Of a stretch of 49,872 bases of DNA, positions 18,164 to 25,958 are shown piece after piece; position 1 is the stretch's first letter; the number at the start of each line of letters is the position of its first letter. Where the stretch lies: NCBI RefSeq assembly GCF_004349235.1, contig NZ_SMKY01000033.1, forward strand, positions 1 through 49,872, read 5' to 3'. This DNA comes from Actinomadura darangshiensis. GTDB taxonomy: Bacteria; Actinomycetota; Actinomycetes; Streptosporangiales; Streptosporangiaceae. Position numbers and translations under genes: made by a program. A model generated the notes under the pieces. It did not search any database. It had not been told where the DNA came from and was given only the letters and a program-made list of their open reading frames with translations.

Positions 18164-19440
18164 TGGAGCCGATCGTCGTCGACGAGTACGAGAAGCGGCG
18201 TGTGCAGGGCGTTGCGCCCACCGCCGCCGACCTCGCCGTCGCCGAGTCGGAGGAGGTCTCGAAGAGGATCACGCTGCGCTGGTTGCGGGGCGACGCTCTG
18301 GAGATCGAGGCCGGGTCGCATGTGGGCGTGGTCGATCTGGAATGCGCGTCCGTTCACGTCCGGCCGAAGCTCGTGGGTTCGGAGCTCGGTGTGCTGCAGA
18401 TGCTCGACTATGCCGCGGGGCTGGGGTCCCTGCGTGATCTGCCGCTGGTCCACCGGCTCGGTGAGGGCCTCGATCTGCGTGACCTTGTGTGCCTGCTGCT
18501 GACGAGGGAGTGCGACAGGCTGCTTCGGCACGGGCTGCGGCGGGATTATCTGCGGCGGGAGGAGTCGCTGCCGGTCGTCCGGGGGCGGCTGCTGGTGGAG
18601 CGGCAGGTCACGCACCGGTTCGGGATGCTCGACCGGCTGGAGTGCCGGTACGACGAGCGCAGCGGCGACATCCTCGACAACCGGCTCTGCGGGGCGGCGC
18701 TGCACCTCGCCGCCAGGACCGCGCGGGACACCGGTGTTCGAGCGCATGCGCGCCGGCTCGCCGCCGACTTCGCCGCCGTGTGCGCCTTGGACGGCTTCGA
18801 CGTCCGGGCGGCTGTGGAGCGCCTCACGTACCACCGTGCGAACGAGCACTACCGCGAAGCGCACCGCTGGGCACGGATGCTGCTGGAGGGGACCTCGTTC
18901 CGCAGCCTCTACGCCAGCGCCGGAGGAACGACGCACGCGTTCCTGATCGACATGAACACGCTGTTCGAAGACTTCGTGACGCGGCTGCTGCGGGACGCGT
19001 TCGCCGGATCCGGCGTGGCCGTGCGCGCGCAGCTGTCTCTGCCGAGCGCCGTGCGAGGGTATGCCGGTTCCTACACGTCGATCCAGCCCGACGTGCAACT
19101 CGTCCAGGGGCACGGGACGAGGGCTCGGCGGTGTTCCGTGGACGCCAAGTACAAACTCTACGCGGACAAGAAGGTCGCGACCTCTGACCTATATCAAAGC
19201 TTCGTGTACGCACAGGCGGTCGGTAATTCGGACGAGCCGCCGGCCGCTTTCATCGTCTACCCCGCCGACCGTGACGTGCCGTCGAAAACGGTCAGCCTGC
19301 ACCGTCACGACGGGGCCGTCGCGGCTCTGGTGACATATGTGGCGGTCAACGTGCCCTTGGTACTGCGGCCCGGCGACGCCCGAGAAGCATTGTTCGACCG
19401 GTTTCGCGGACTGATGGGATCGCCGTTTCATCGAGCGTGA
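18163..19440 (+). CDS. mcrC: McrC-type nuclease subunit
   Basis: 425 aa. The protein has the McrC pattern: an N-terminal beta region (VDLECASVHVRPKLVG), the central DRLLRHGLRRDYLRREESLPVVRGRLL, EDFVTRLL, and a C-terminal PD-(D/E)xK nuclease with Asp310 in QPDV and Asp327-x-Lys329 in DAKYK. It cleaves DNA when McrB translocates between modified sites. ATG 18163 shares its A with the last base of the mcrB TGA, so translation is coupled; TTG 18160 is an unlikely alternative. It ends 10 nt before a convergent gene. Confidence 0.93.
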   Translation: MEPIVVDEYEKRRVQGVAPTAADLAVAESEEVSKRITLRWLRGDALEIEAGSHVGVVDLECASVHVRPKLVGSELGVLQMLDYAAGLGSLRDLPLVHRLGEGLDLRDLVCLLLTRECDRLLRHGLRRDYLRREESLPVVRGRLLVERQVTHRFGMLDRLECRYDERSGDILDNRLCGAALHLAARTARDTGVRAHARRLAADFAAVCALDGFDVRAAVERLTYHRANEHYREAHRWARMLLEGTSFRSLYASAGGTTHAFLIDMNTLFEDFVTRLLRDAFAGSGVAVRAQLSLPSAVRGYAGSYTSIQPDVQLVQGHGTRARRCSVDAKYKLYADKKVATSDLYQSFVYAQAVGNSDEPPAAFIVYPADRDVPSKTVSLHRHDGAVAALVTYVAVNVPLVLRPGDAREALFDRFRGLMGSPFHRA

Positions 19441-19450
19441 GCGTTCGGGC

Positions 19451-19705
19451 TCATGGCCTTTCGCGCAGCTTTGCTGCGATGGCGTAGTGAATGTGGACGT
19501 CGCGGTAGGTGACGTTCTCCTCGACCTCGTCCGGCAGGTTCGTGCGGATGCTTCCGGACGTGGAGTCGTCGGCGGCGTCTTCGGTGAACTCGACTGAGCT
19601 GTCGGGGACGACCTCGAAGCGGAGTTCGTCGGCCTTCAGCTTGACGGTGAAGAGGATGTCCGCGGTGCGGCGGAGCTCGTCGTCGGGATAGTCGTCGCGG
19701 GTCAT
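19451..19705 (-). CDS. Small acidic protein, third gene of SRPBCC operon
   Basis: 84 aa, not recognised. Acidic (DDYPDDEL, EFTEDAADD, PDEVEEN) with alternating beta-like stretches (ILFTVKLKADELRFEVVPD) and a C-terminal VHIHYAIAAKLRERP. The start ATG 19705 lies 2 nt after the TGA of the repeat protein, so the genes are co-translated. The VKLKADELRFEV segment recalls the beta repeat of its neighbour (VKLEIKGVEAEAQLEV), hinting that both bind the same partner; this is inference. Confidence 0.7.
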   Translation of the reverse strand: MTRDDYPDDELRRTADILFTVKLKADELRFEVVPDSSVEFTEDAADDSTSGSIRTNLPDEVEENVTYRDVHIHYAIAAKLRERP

Positions 19706-19707
19706 GA

Positions 19708-20703
19708 TCAGTCCTTGGACTGCTGGGAGATCATTCGGAGCAGCGCCCGTCCGAGGTCGCGCACGGAGTCCTCGGTCTCGTGGAGCGCGCTCCGGAGCGT
19801 CGCGGCGTCCTGATCACCGTCGTCGGCGGCGGGGGCGTCTTCGGCGTCCTTCGAGTGGGTGTCGCCGGGTGGCGTGTCGTTCCGATCAGGGCTGGCCGCA
19901 GCGCCGTTTTGGATGGCTCCACCGGTTCTTTCACCGACGTCTTCGACCGCGTCGCCAGCGCTGCCGACATCGCGGACGCCTTCACCGGTGCCCTTCCCAA
20001 CATCCTGAACAGCCCCGCCAGCGCCCTTCCCGACATCCCCGACCGCGCCACCGGCGCCCTCGCCCACGTTCTCGACGGCGCCACCGGCTCCCTCGCGGAC
20101 GCCTTCACCAGCACCCTTCCCAACATCCTGAACAGCCCCACCTGCACCCTTGCCGACGTCCCGGACGGCGCCGCCCGCGCCTTCGCCTACGTTCTCGACC
20201 GCGCCGCCCGCGCCGCGGCCCACGTCGGCGACGGCGCCCCTTGCGCCCCTGCCGACCTCGCCCACCGCGGTGCCGGTACCGGCTCCGATGTCGCGGGCCG
20301 CTGACTCGACGCCGCGTCCGATGTGCTGGAGGATCTCCGGGTTGCGGTCGAGCGTGGTCAGCACGCGGTCGACGATGACGGCCACGTTGTCGAGCCGGAC
20401 TTCGAGCTGCGCCTCCGCCTCGACGCCCTTGATCTCCAGCTTGACCCTGCCGAGGAACACGTCCGCGCCGACGTTCAGCCTCAGCATGTCGAGGACCTGG
20501 GCGACGAGGGAGACGTGCGCCTCAAGGTTCTCGACCTCAAGGGATATCTCGTCCACCTTGAGCTGCGGCACGTTGAGGTAGACGTCCGGCCCTTCACCGG
20601 CGCGTGGACGCTTGTCCGGGTTCAGGGCCCGGCCGGTCAGGCTTTCCGCCTCACCTCCGGGCTCGCTCCGCTCGGTCTCCGGCCTGCCGGACGTGTCGCC
20701 CAT
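19708..20703 (-). CDS. Protein with about twelve 11-residue GGAVxDVGKGA repeats
   Basis: 331 aa from ATG 20703, which has GGGGGGA at a good distance; ATG 20766, overlapping the upstream TGA, would add 21 residues. The first about 40 residues are disordered. A conserved domain follows (about 40-125: PDVYLNVPQLKVDEISLEVENLEAHVSL, LRLNVGADVFLGRVKLEIKG and LDNVAVIVDRVLTTLDRNPEIL, quoted in pieces). Then about 12 units of an 11-residue repeat (about 130-265), with one unit 3 residues short, and an acidic tail with a helix (TLRSALHETEDSVRDLGRALL). The 11-residue period with G/A, V and K/D positions fits an 11/3 amphipathic helix, as in LEA proteins or synucleins. Function unknown; second gene of the operon. 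Confidence 0.75.
   Translation of the reverse strand: MGDTSGRPETERSEPGGEAESLTGRALNPDKRPRAGEGPDVYLNVPQLKVDEISLEVENLEAHVSLVAQVLDMLRLNVGADVFLGRVKLEIKGVEAEAQLEVRLDNVAVIVDRVLTTLDRNPEILQHIGRGVESAARDIGAGTGTAVGEVGRGARGAVADVGRGAGGAVENVGEGAGGAVRDVGKGAGGAVQDVGKGAGEGVREGAGGAVENVGEGAGGAVGDVGKGAGGAVQDVGKGTGEGVRDVGSAGDAVEDVGERTGGAIQNGAAASPDRNDTPPGDTHSKDAEDAPAADDGDQDAATLRSALHETEDSVRDLGRALLRMISQQSKD
19971..20139. repeat. 46-bp direct repeat with 123-bp period inside repeat gene
   Basis: Positions 19971-20016 and 20094-20139 match at all but 3 of 46 bases, including an identical 26-bp block (19991-20016 and 20114-20139). The period is 123 bp, 41 codons, so reading frame is kept. It records a recent internal duplication of the repeat units. 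Confidence 0.8.
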
Positions 20704-20765
20704 GGTTCCCCCCGCTGCTCGGTCTGCCCCGCTCCCTGGCTTCACTACCCCCATCAGCGGAAACA

Positions 20766-21716
20766 TCAGGCCGTTGAGCTTTCGGCCTTCTCCTCGGCCG
20801 GGGCTTCGGGCTTGGTCTTCGCGTCGCTCTCGCCGTCAGCGCGGTGGTCCTCGCGGCCCCCGGCCTCCTCGTCCTCCTTGAGGGCGTCCTCGTGGGTCTT
20901 GACCACCTCGCCGTCGCGGATCTCGCCGCGCCAGCCCTCGACCTCGTCCTGCCTCAGCAGCGTCTGCGTCATCATGTGGCGCTTGATGTTCTTGAAGTCC
21001 AGGCGCAGGCGGCGGCCCTGGGCGCGCCAGAGGTTCGCGGTCTTCTCGAAGAAGCCGTCCGGGTGGTATTCGGCCACCAGGAGGACGCGCGTCATGGTGG
21101 GTGCCAGCTCGTGGAACGTCACGGCACCGTCGACATAGCCCTTGGAGCCCTTGGACGTCCAGACGATCCGCTCGTCCGGGACCTGCTCGGTGATCGTGGA
21201 CTCCCAGCTGCGATGGGACAGGAAGATCTGCGCCCGCCAGTTGACCTTCTCGTCGGACTCCTGCTCGACGCTCTCCACCTTCTTGGTGAAGCTCGGATAG
21301 TCGGCGAACTGCGTCCACTGGTCGTAGGCGACCCGGCGCGGCAGGCCGACGTCGAACTCCTCGACGATGTTGATGACCTTGGCGCCGCCGCCCCCCTTGC
21401 CGCCTCCGGAGCCGCCGCCCACGGCGTTCTTCACCTTCTCCTTCGCGCCGGCCGCGCCCGCGCTGAGGCCCGCCTTGAGCGGGGAGTCGCCTTCGGCGAG
21501 CTTCTTCACGCCGGCGGCCGCCGCCTTCTTCCCGGCTCCGCCGCCGTCCGCGGCATCGTTCAGCCGCTCCGTCAGGCCCTCGATCCTGCCGCCGGCCTTT
21601 TCGAGCGTCCGCACCATGAGCGCTTGGACGAACTCACGGCCGGCCTCCTTGAGCTGCTCGACGGGGAGCTCCTGGCCCTTGCCGCCGCCACGGCCCCCGG
21701 TGTCGGTCTCCGTCAT
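20766..21716 (-). CDS. SRPBCC (START-like) family protein
   Basis: 316 aa, first gene of the operon. The N-terminal helix region (ELPVEQLKEAGREFVQALM) is followed by a Gly/Lys/Ala-rich linker and then an SRPBCC domain (about 130-265: INIVEEFDVGLPRRVAYDQWTQFADYPSF, quoted as one family signature in parts; HRSWESTITEQVPDERIVW; VTFHELAPTMTRVLL). The C-terminal tail is charged (EGWRGEIRDGEVV, then an acidic run). The family binds small hydrophobic ligands in a helix-grip cavity; without a polyketide context the ligand is unknown. The start is ATG 21716 (MTETDTGG). Similar SRPBCC proteins occur as accessory genes in actinomycete gas-vesicle clusters; that link is recall, not shown here. Confidence 0.82.
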   Translation of the reverse strand: MTETDTGGRGGGKGQELPVEQLKEAGREFVQALMVRTLEKAGGRIEGLTERLNDAADGGGAGKKAAAAGVKKLAEGDSPLKAGLSAGAAGAKEKVKNAVGGGSGGGKGGGGAKVINIVEEFDVGLPRRVAYDQWTQFADYPSFTKKVESVEQESDEKVNWRAQIFLSHRSWESTITEQVPDERIVWTSKGSKGYVDGAVTFHELAPTMTRVLLVAEYHPDGFFEKTANLWRAQGRRLRLDFKNIKRHMMTQTLLRQDEVEGWRGEIRDGEVVKTHEDALKEDEEAGGREDHRADGESDAKTKPEAPAEEKAESSTA

Positions 21717-21821
21717 GATCAGCACTTCGCTTCCTCGCCGGCTCCCCTGACCCTGACGACATAGCCGAAGAAACCGCGACAAAACGACCAACAGCGCCGC
21801 TGACCAGCGAAAACGAAAGAT

Positions 21822-21995
21822 CTACCATCCGCTTACGGTGGCGCGGGGCGCCCGACGAGCGGGTCCGGACGCGTCGCGAGAGCGGCGGAGTTCGCGGAGC
21901 AGCGGCAGGACGCCGGGACCGATCTCGGCGAGCGCGTCGCTCGCTGACTTGCGCTCGCCGTTTGCGTGACGGCGGCTGCGGCGGCCCGCGGAAGA
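21822..21995 (-). pseudogene. Coding-like remnant after WYL gene stop
   Basis: The gap holds an open stretch with no start codon, in the same frame as the upstream WYL gene and directly after its TAG. It runs 57 codons to a TAG at 21822-21824 and encodes HANGERKSASDALAEIGPGV followed by LPLLRELRRSRDASG. Codon third positions are mostly G/C in the central part and the peptide looks helical, so it may be a decayed gene tail. The rest of 21717-21821 shows nothing recognisable. Confidence 0.3.
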
Positions 21996-22964
21996 CTATT
22001 TCGCGTAGCGGGTGGCGATCGTGGTGGCGCGGTTGCGCAGGGAGGTGCGCAGCCACTGCGGGGCCAGGGCTTCCGCGTTCGTGGCGAGCTGCCACAGGGC
22101 CCATTCGGCGTGTCTCGAATCCTGGAAGGTCACCTCCAGCCGCAGCCGGCCGTCCGCTTCGGCCTCTTCGGCGAGGACGGCCAGCGCGGTGCCCGCCAGT
22201 TCGTCCCGCCGCGCCGGGTCCACCCGTACCAGGACGGCGACCTGGTCGCCGCCGGTCCGGAAGCGCGTGCTGCGCTCCTGCCAGGCGCGGTTCAGGTCGA
22301 CCCGGTCCGGTCGCTGCGCGGGTTCGTCCAGTTCCTCGGCGGCCAGCACCCGCGACAGCCGGTAGGTGCGGTCCGCGCCGGACCTCGTGGCCAGCAGGTA
22401 GCCCTGGTCGCGGACGGTGACCAGGCCGATCGGGTCCACCGTCCGCCAATAGGGGGCCTGATCCACGGCTGCGTAGTGAATGCGCAGCCTGTGTCCGGCG
22501 AACACCGCGCGGCGGACCTCGGCCACGACGGCGTCGGGCACCTCCTCAGCGGCCTGCCGGCGCGAGAGGAGGTCGATCTCCGGGTCGATGAGCAGTCGCT
22601 GGACCGCTCCGGCCGCGGTGTCCCGCTGGCCTTCGGGTAGCGCGTCGACCACCTTGAGCATGGCCGAAGCGAGCGCCGAGCCGAGGCCGAACGCCTGCGC
22701 GCCGCGCCGCGATCCGGCGACCAGCAGGGCGAGCGCCTCGTCGTGGTTCAGCCCGGTCAGCTCGGTCCGGAAACCGGGCAGCAACGCGAAACCGCCGTGC
22801 CGGCCGCGTTCGGCGTAGACCGGGACGCCGGCCGCGGACAGCGCGTCGATGTCGCGCAGCACGGTGCGCGTGGACACCTCCAGCTCGCGGGCCAGGGCGG
22901 TCGCGGACAGCCGGCCGTGCTGCCGCAGCAGCAGCACCAGCGAGACCAACCGGTCGGCGCGCAT
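21996..22964 (-). CDS. HTH-WYL domain transcriptional regulator
   Basis: 322 aa. DeoR-type winged helix at 1-55 (RADRLVSLVLLLRQHGRLSA, then LARELEVSTRTVLRDIDAL), WYL domain at about 140-215 (HRLRIHYAAVDQAPYWRTVDPIGLV) and a WCX C-terminal domain (VTFQDSRHAEWALWQLATN). WYL proteins sense nucleic acid or nucleotide-like ligands. ATG 22964 is chosen because GGAGGG lies 7-8 nt upstream; an in-frame ATG 27 nt earlier has no such site. Divergent from a RidA-family gene around a palindrome that it probably binds. Confidence 0.92.
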   Translation of the reverse strand: MRADRLVSLVLLLRQHGRLSATALARELEVSTRTVLRDIDALSAAGVPVYAERGRHGGFALLPGFRTELTGLNHDEALALLVAGSRRGAQAFGLGSALASAMLKVVDALPEGQRDTAAGAVQRLLIDPEIDLLSRRQAAEEVPDAVVAEVRRAVFAGHRLRIHYAAVDQAPYWRTVDPIGLVTVRDQGYLLATRSGADRTYRLSRVLAAEELDEPAQRPDRVDLNRAWQERSTRFRTGGDQVAVLVRVDPARRDELAGTALAVLAEEAEADGRLRLEVTFQDSRHAEWALWQLATNAEALAPQWLRTSLRNRATTIATRYAK

Positions 22965-22983
22965 ACGTGAACCCTCCGAAATA

Positions 22984-23002
22984 CACGACACAGGATGTCG
23001 TG
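22984..23002. promoter_or_regulatory. Palindrome between WYL regulator and RidA genes
   Basis: CACGACA (22984-22990) and TGTCGTG (22996-23002) are perfect 7-bp arms around CAGGA, midway in the 90-bp divergent gap. It is likely the operator of the WYL regulator. Confidence 0.65.
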
Positions 23003-23054
23003 ATTCGTTGGGAGGCTACCGGAGCCGAAGGACCTGCAAAAGAATGGAGCCGAT

Positions 23055-23456
23055 GTGGCGATGGAGCGAACGGCGGTCAACCCGTGGGCGTGGTCGGTGC
23101 AGATGGGCTACAACCAGGGCGAGATCGTCTCCGGGCACACCCGGACCCTGTACTGCTCCGGGCAGACCGCGATGAGCGGCGAGGGCAAGCCCGAGCACGC
23201 CGGTGACATGGCGGCGCAGCTGGCGCTGAGCCTCGACAACTTGGAGGCCGTGCTCGGCGAGGCCGGCATGGCTCTCGCGGACCTCGTCCGGCTCAACGTC
23301 TACACCACCGACGTCGACCGGCTCTTCGAGCACTACGGCGTGCTGGCGTCGCGATTGGGCGCCGCCGGGGTGGCACCGTCCACCACGATGCTCGGGGTGA
23401 CGCGGCTGGCGGTCCCCGATCTGATGGTCGAGCTTGAGGGGACCGCCGTCGCGTGA
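23055..23456 (+). CDS. RidA/YjgF family enamine deaminase-like protein
   Basis: 133 aa. RidA-type signatures: YNQGEIVSGHTRTLYCSGQ and LDNLEAVLGEAGMALADLVRLNVYTTDVD, then STTMLGVTRLAVPDLMVELEG. The conserved Arg of active RidA (R105 region, near the C-terminus) is replaced around VTRLAVPDLM, so whether it hydrolyses reactive enamines is uncertain. GTG 23055 has GGAG at 5 nt; ATG 23061 is an alternative. It ends 3 nt before the convergent NirK-like gene. Likely regulated by the divergent WYL protein. Confidence 0.88.
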   Translation: MAMERTAVNPWAWSVQMGYNQGEIVSGHTRTLYCSGQTAMSGEGKPEHAGDMAAQLALSLDNLEAVLGEAGMALADLVRLNVYTTDVDRLFEHYGVLASRLGAAGVAPSTTMLGVTRLAVPDLMVELEGTAVA

Positions 23457-23459
23457 TCG

Positions 23460-25958
23460 CTATTTCGTGACGTGCAGGATTCCGTGGGCGCCGGATTCGC
23501 CGTGGCGCATGTCGTGGTCGACGAAGGGGTAGTGGCCGGCTTCGGGGACGACGGTCTCGACGAAGCCGCCTTGGCCGGAGGCCAGGTCGAGGACCTGCGC
23601 ACCGCCCGGGTCGCCCTTGCGCAGGAGGTAGGCGCCTTCCTTGTAGACGGTGTCGAACTGGGCGCCGACGATATGGAACGCGGTTCCGGAGGACGGGCCC
23701 GCGTCCACCACCCAGATCCGGACGCGGTCGCCGGCGCGGGCGGTCAGCGGGGCGTGGTCGTAGCCGGCGGCGCTGCCGTTGAACATCCAGGCGTCCGGGC
23801 GGCCGTCGCGCATCTTGGCGACCTGGGCGGACGAACCGGGCGTCCCCAGGTACAGCTCACCCTGGACGAGGACGTACTCACGGTCAGCGTGCGGCAGGTT
23901 CGGAGGATCGATGATGACGGCGCCGTACATCCCGTTGGCGATGTGCTGCAGCATCGGCATGGTCGAGCAGTGGTACAGCCAGGCACCGGCATGCTCGGCG
24001 CGGAACCGGTAGGTGAGGCGCTGCCCCGGCTGGATGGTGCGCATGGGGACGTCCGGGGCCAGTGACCCGGCGTGGAAGTCGATGCCGTGGCCCATCGTGG
24101 TGTCGTTGACCAGGGTGATGGTGAAGACGTCGCCGATCCTGCCGCGCAGAACCGGGCCCGGGACGGTGCCGCCGAACGTCCACATCGTCTGGCGGACGCC
24201 AGGGGCGACTCCCAGAACCCGATCCGTGGCATGCAGTTCCAGGCGGTGTTCCTTGGCGCCCGGTGCGGGCTTCACCGCCGCGTCGTAAGGCTTCCAGCCG
24301 GGCGACGGATGTGCCGTCAGGTCGAGTTGCCCGGCGCCCATCGATGGTGCGTGCGTCGTGTGCGCGTGCGTCGTGTCTGCGTGCGTTGTTCTGATCCGCA
24401 TGGTCATCCCGGCCGCTCGGTGACCGGGCACCGTGCACCAGCCGTCGATCGTCCCGTTCACCGACGGCACCGTCAGCGTCGCCGACTCCCCCGGATCCAG
24501 CATCGGGGTCGCCTGGCCGGACTCCAGCCGCAGATCGTGCTGCATCGCGTCCTTGTTCGTGACCCGCAAGACCAGGCGGGTGCCCGGCGCGGCCTCGATC
24601 GTGCCTGGACGGATGCGCATGCCGACCAGGCTCACGTCCACCGCACGCGTCCCCGAGGCGGCGACGGTCTGAGGGGACGCCGAGTGGCCGCCGCCCACCG
24701 TCACCCCGACCGCCAGCGCGGTGAGAAGGACACCCGCGCTGACGCCCGCGACGACCGCGGACGGCCGGTGCGCACGCAGTATCGTCGCGACCGCCAGCAG
24801 GACGAACGCGGCCAGCGCGGCGAGAACGACGATCCACGCGGTGCGGGACGCCCACTCCGGCACCGGGAGCACGAGCAGCGGCACCGCGACGTTGATCGCG
24901 GCGACCCGGACCGGCCAGACGCGTTCGATCACGGCGGCGTTGGCCTTCAGCGCGGCCGGTCCGCCGCCCAGGACGACGGGCAACAGGAACGTGAGGGCGC
25001 CCAGCAGCGTCTGCCCCACGAAGCCGACCAGCACAAGCGCCAGCAGCCCGGAAAGGCTCTGCCGGGCCGCGTCCACGACCAGGACGACGGCGAACCAACC
25101 CGTCGAGGCGGCGAGCATCCACGACGCGGGCGTGTGCGGGCGGCGCTGACGCAACGTCCGGACGAAGGGCACGAGGGCCAGCGCGGCGGCGCCCGCGTAC
25201 ACCAGGAGGCCGGCGGCGACGACCCAGCGCAGCCCGGCGAGGAGTCCGCCGACCGCGAGCCCGAGCCCTGGCACGGCGAAGCGCAGGGACCAGCGCGCGA
25301 TGCGCCCCGTCCCGTCCACCATGCGGGTGCGCAGGACGGTCGGCCACAGCGTGAACAGCGTGCCGAGCACCGCCAGGCCGACCCAGCCCAGGATGTTGAC
25401 CTGCGCGTGCGCCGCGTGCATCCGCTCGTGCCAGCCGGACGGGACGCGCCCGGACGCCATCAGCCCGCCCAGCGTCCCACCGGTGATCAACGCGGCCCCG
25501 GCCCACAGGTACCAGGCGACGACGGGCGTGAAGCGCCCGCCCAGAGCGCCGCGCCCCCGCACGGCCAGCACCGTGATGTGCGCGGCGACGACGCCCACGA
25601 CACCGGCCGCCCCGCCGGCGGCCAGAGCGGCGAACCCCTCCGAAACGCCGGCGAGCACCGCGACGATCGCCGCGTTCAGCACCCCCAGCCGCGCCATCGG
25701 CCACCAGTCCGGTGGCGCCGGAACGCGCAGCAGCGCGGACGCGAAGTGCTCGGTCCAGGTGACGATGGCGTTGGTGACCGCGCCCAGCAGGAACAGGTGG
25801 ATCAGCAGCCAGCGCGGTTCCCCCTGAAAGACAGCGGCGGCGACGGTCAGCGTCAGCCAGACCAGCACCACCCCGTTGGCGACGGCATGCCACACGGACC
25901 GCGAGCGGCGCGGCGCGGGGGGCGGGCCCAGCTTCGGCCGCACACCGATGGACGTCAT
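23460..25958 (-). CDS. Membrane-anchored NirK-like multicopper oxidase fusion
   Basis: 832 aa. Residues about 25-400 form roughly 12 transmembrane helices with conserved His (TWTEHFASALL, HAAHAQVNILGW), like NnrS/heme-copper-type membrane domains. A cupredoxin-like segment (about 440-520, VTNKDAMQHDLRL ... WCTVPGHRAAGM) comes next, then a two-domain NirK-like oxidase (about 560-832). Copper ligand motifs match copper nitrite reductase: HGIDFHAG (type 1 and type 2 His plus the catalytic Asp), WLYHCSTMPMLQHIANGM (His, Cys, His, Met) and AFHIVGAQF (type 2 His). It should reduce nitrite to NO, or act as a related oxidase, on the outer face. It overlaps the NnrS-like gene by ATGA. Confidence 0.87.
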   Translation of the reverse strand: MTSIGVRPKLGPPPAPRRSRSVWHAVANGVVLVWLTLTVAAAVFQGEPRWLLIHLFLLGAVTNAIVTWTEHFASALLRVPAPPDWWPMARLGVLNAAIVAVLAGVSEGFAALAAGGAAGVVGVVAAHITVLAVRGRGALGGRFTPVVAWYLWAGAALITGGTLGGLMASGRVPSGWHERMHAAHAQVNILGWVGLAVLGTLFTLWPTVLRTRMVDGTGRIARWSLRFAVPGLGLAVGGLLAGLRWVVAAGLLVYAGAAALALVPFVRTLRQRRPHTPASWMLAASTGWFAVVLVVDAARQSLSGLLALVLVGFVGQTLLGALTFLLPVVLGGGPAALKANAAVIERVWPVRVAAINVAVPLLVLPVPEWASRTAWIVVLAALAAFVLLAVATILRAHRPSAVVAGVSAGVLLTALAVGVTVGGGHSASPQTVAASGTRAVDVSLVGMRIRPGTIEAAPGTRLVLRVTNKDAMQHDLRLESGQATPMLDPGESATLTVPSVNGTIDGWCTVPGHRAAGMTMRIRTTHADTTHAHTTHAPSMGAGQLDLTAHPSPGWKPYDAAVKPAPGAKEHRLELHATDRVLGVAPGVRQTMWTFGGTVPGPVLRGRIGDVFTITLVNDTTMGHGIDFHAGSLAPDVPMRTIQPGQRLTYRFRAEHAGAWLYHCSTMPMLQHIANGMYGAVIIDPPNLPHADREYVLVQGELYLGTPGSSAQVAKMRDGRPDAWMFNGSAAGYDHAPLTARAGDRVRIWVVDAGPSSGTAFHIVGAQFDTVYKEGAYLLRKGDPGGAQVLDLASGQGGFVETVVPEAGHYPFVDHDMRHGESGAHGILHVTK

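Noticed and set aside
19451..21716. Direct call of a gas-vesicle gene cluster
   Set aside because: No structural or assembly gvp gene is visible; only a remembered resemblance of accessory proteins supports it, so it is kept as an inference.
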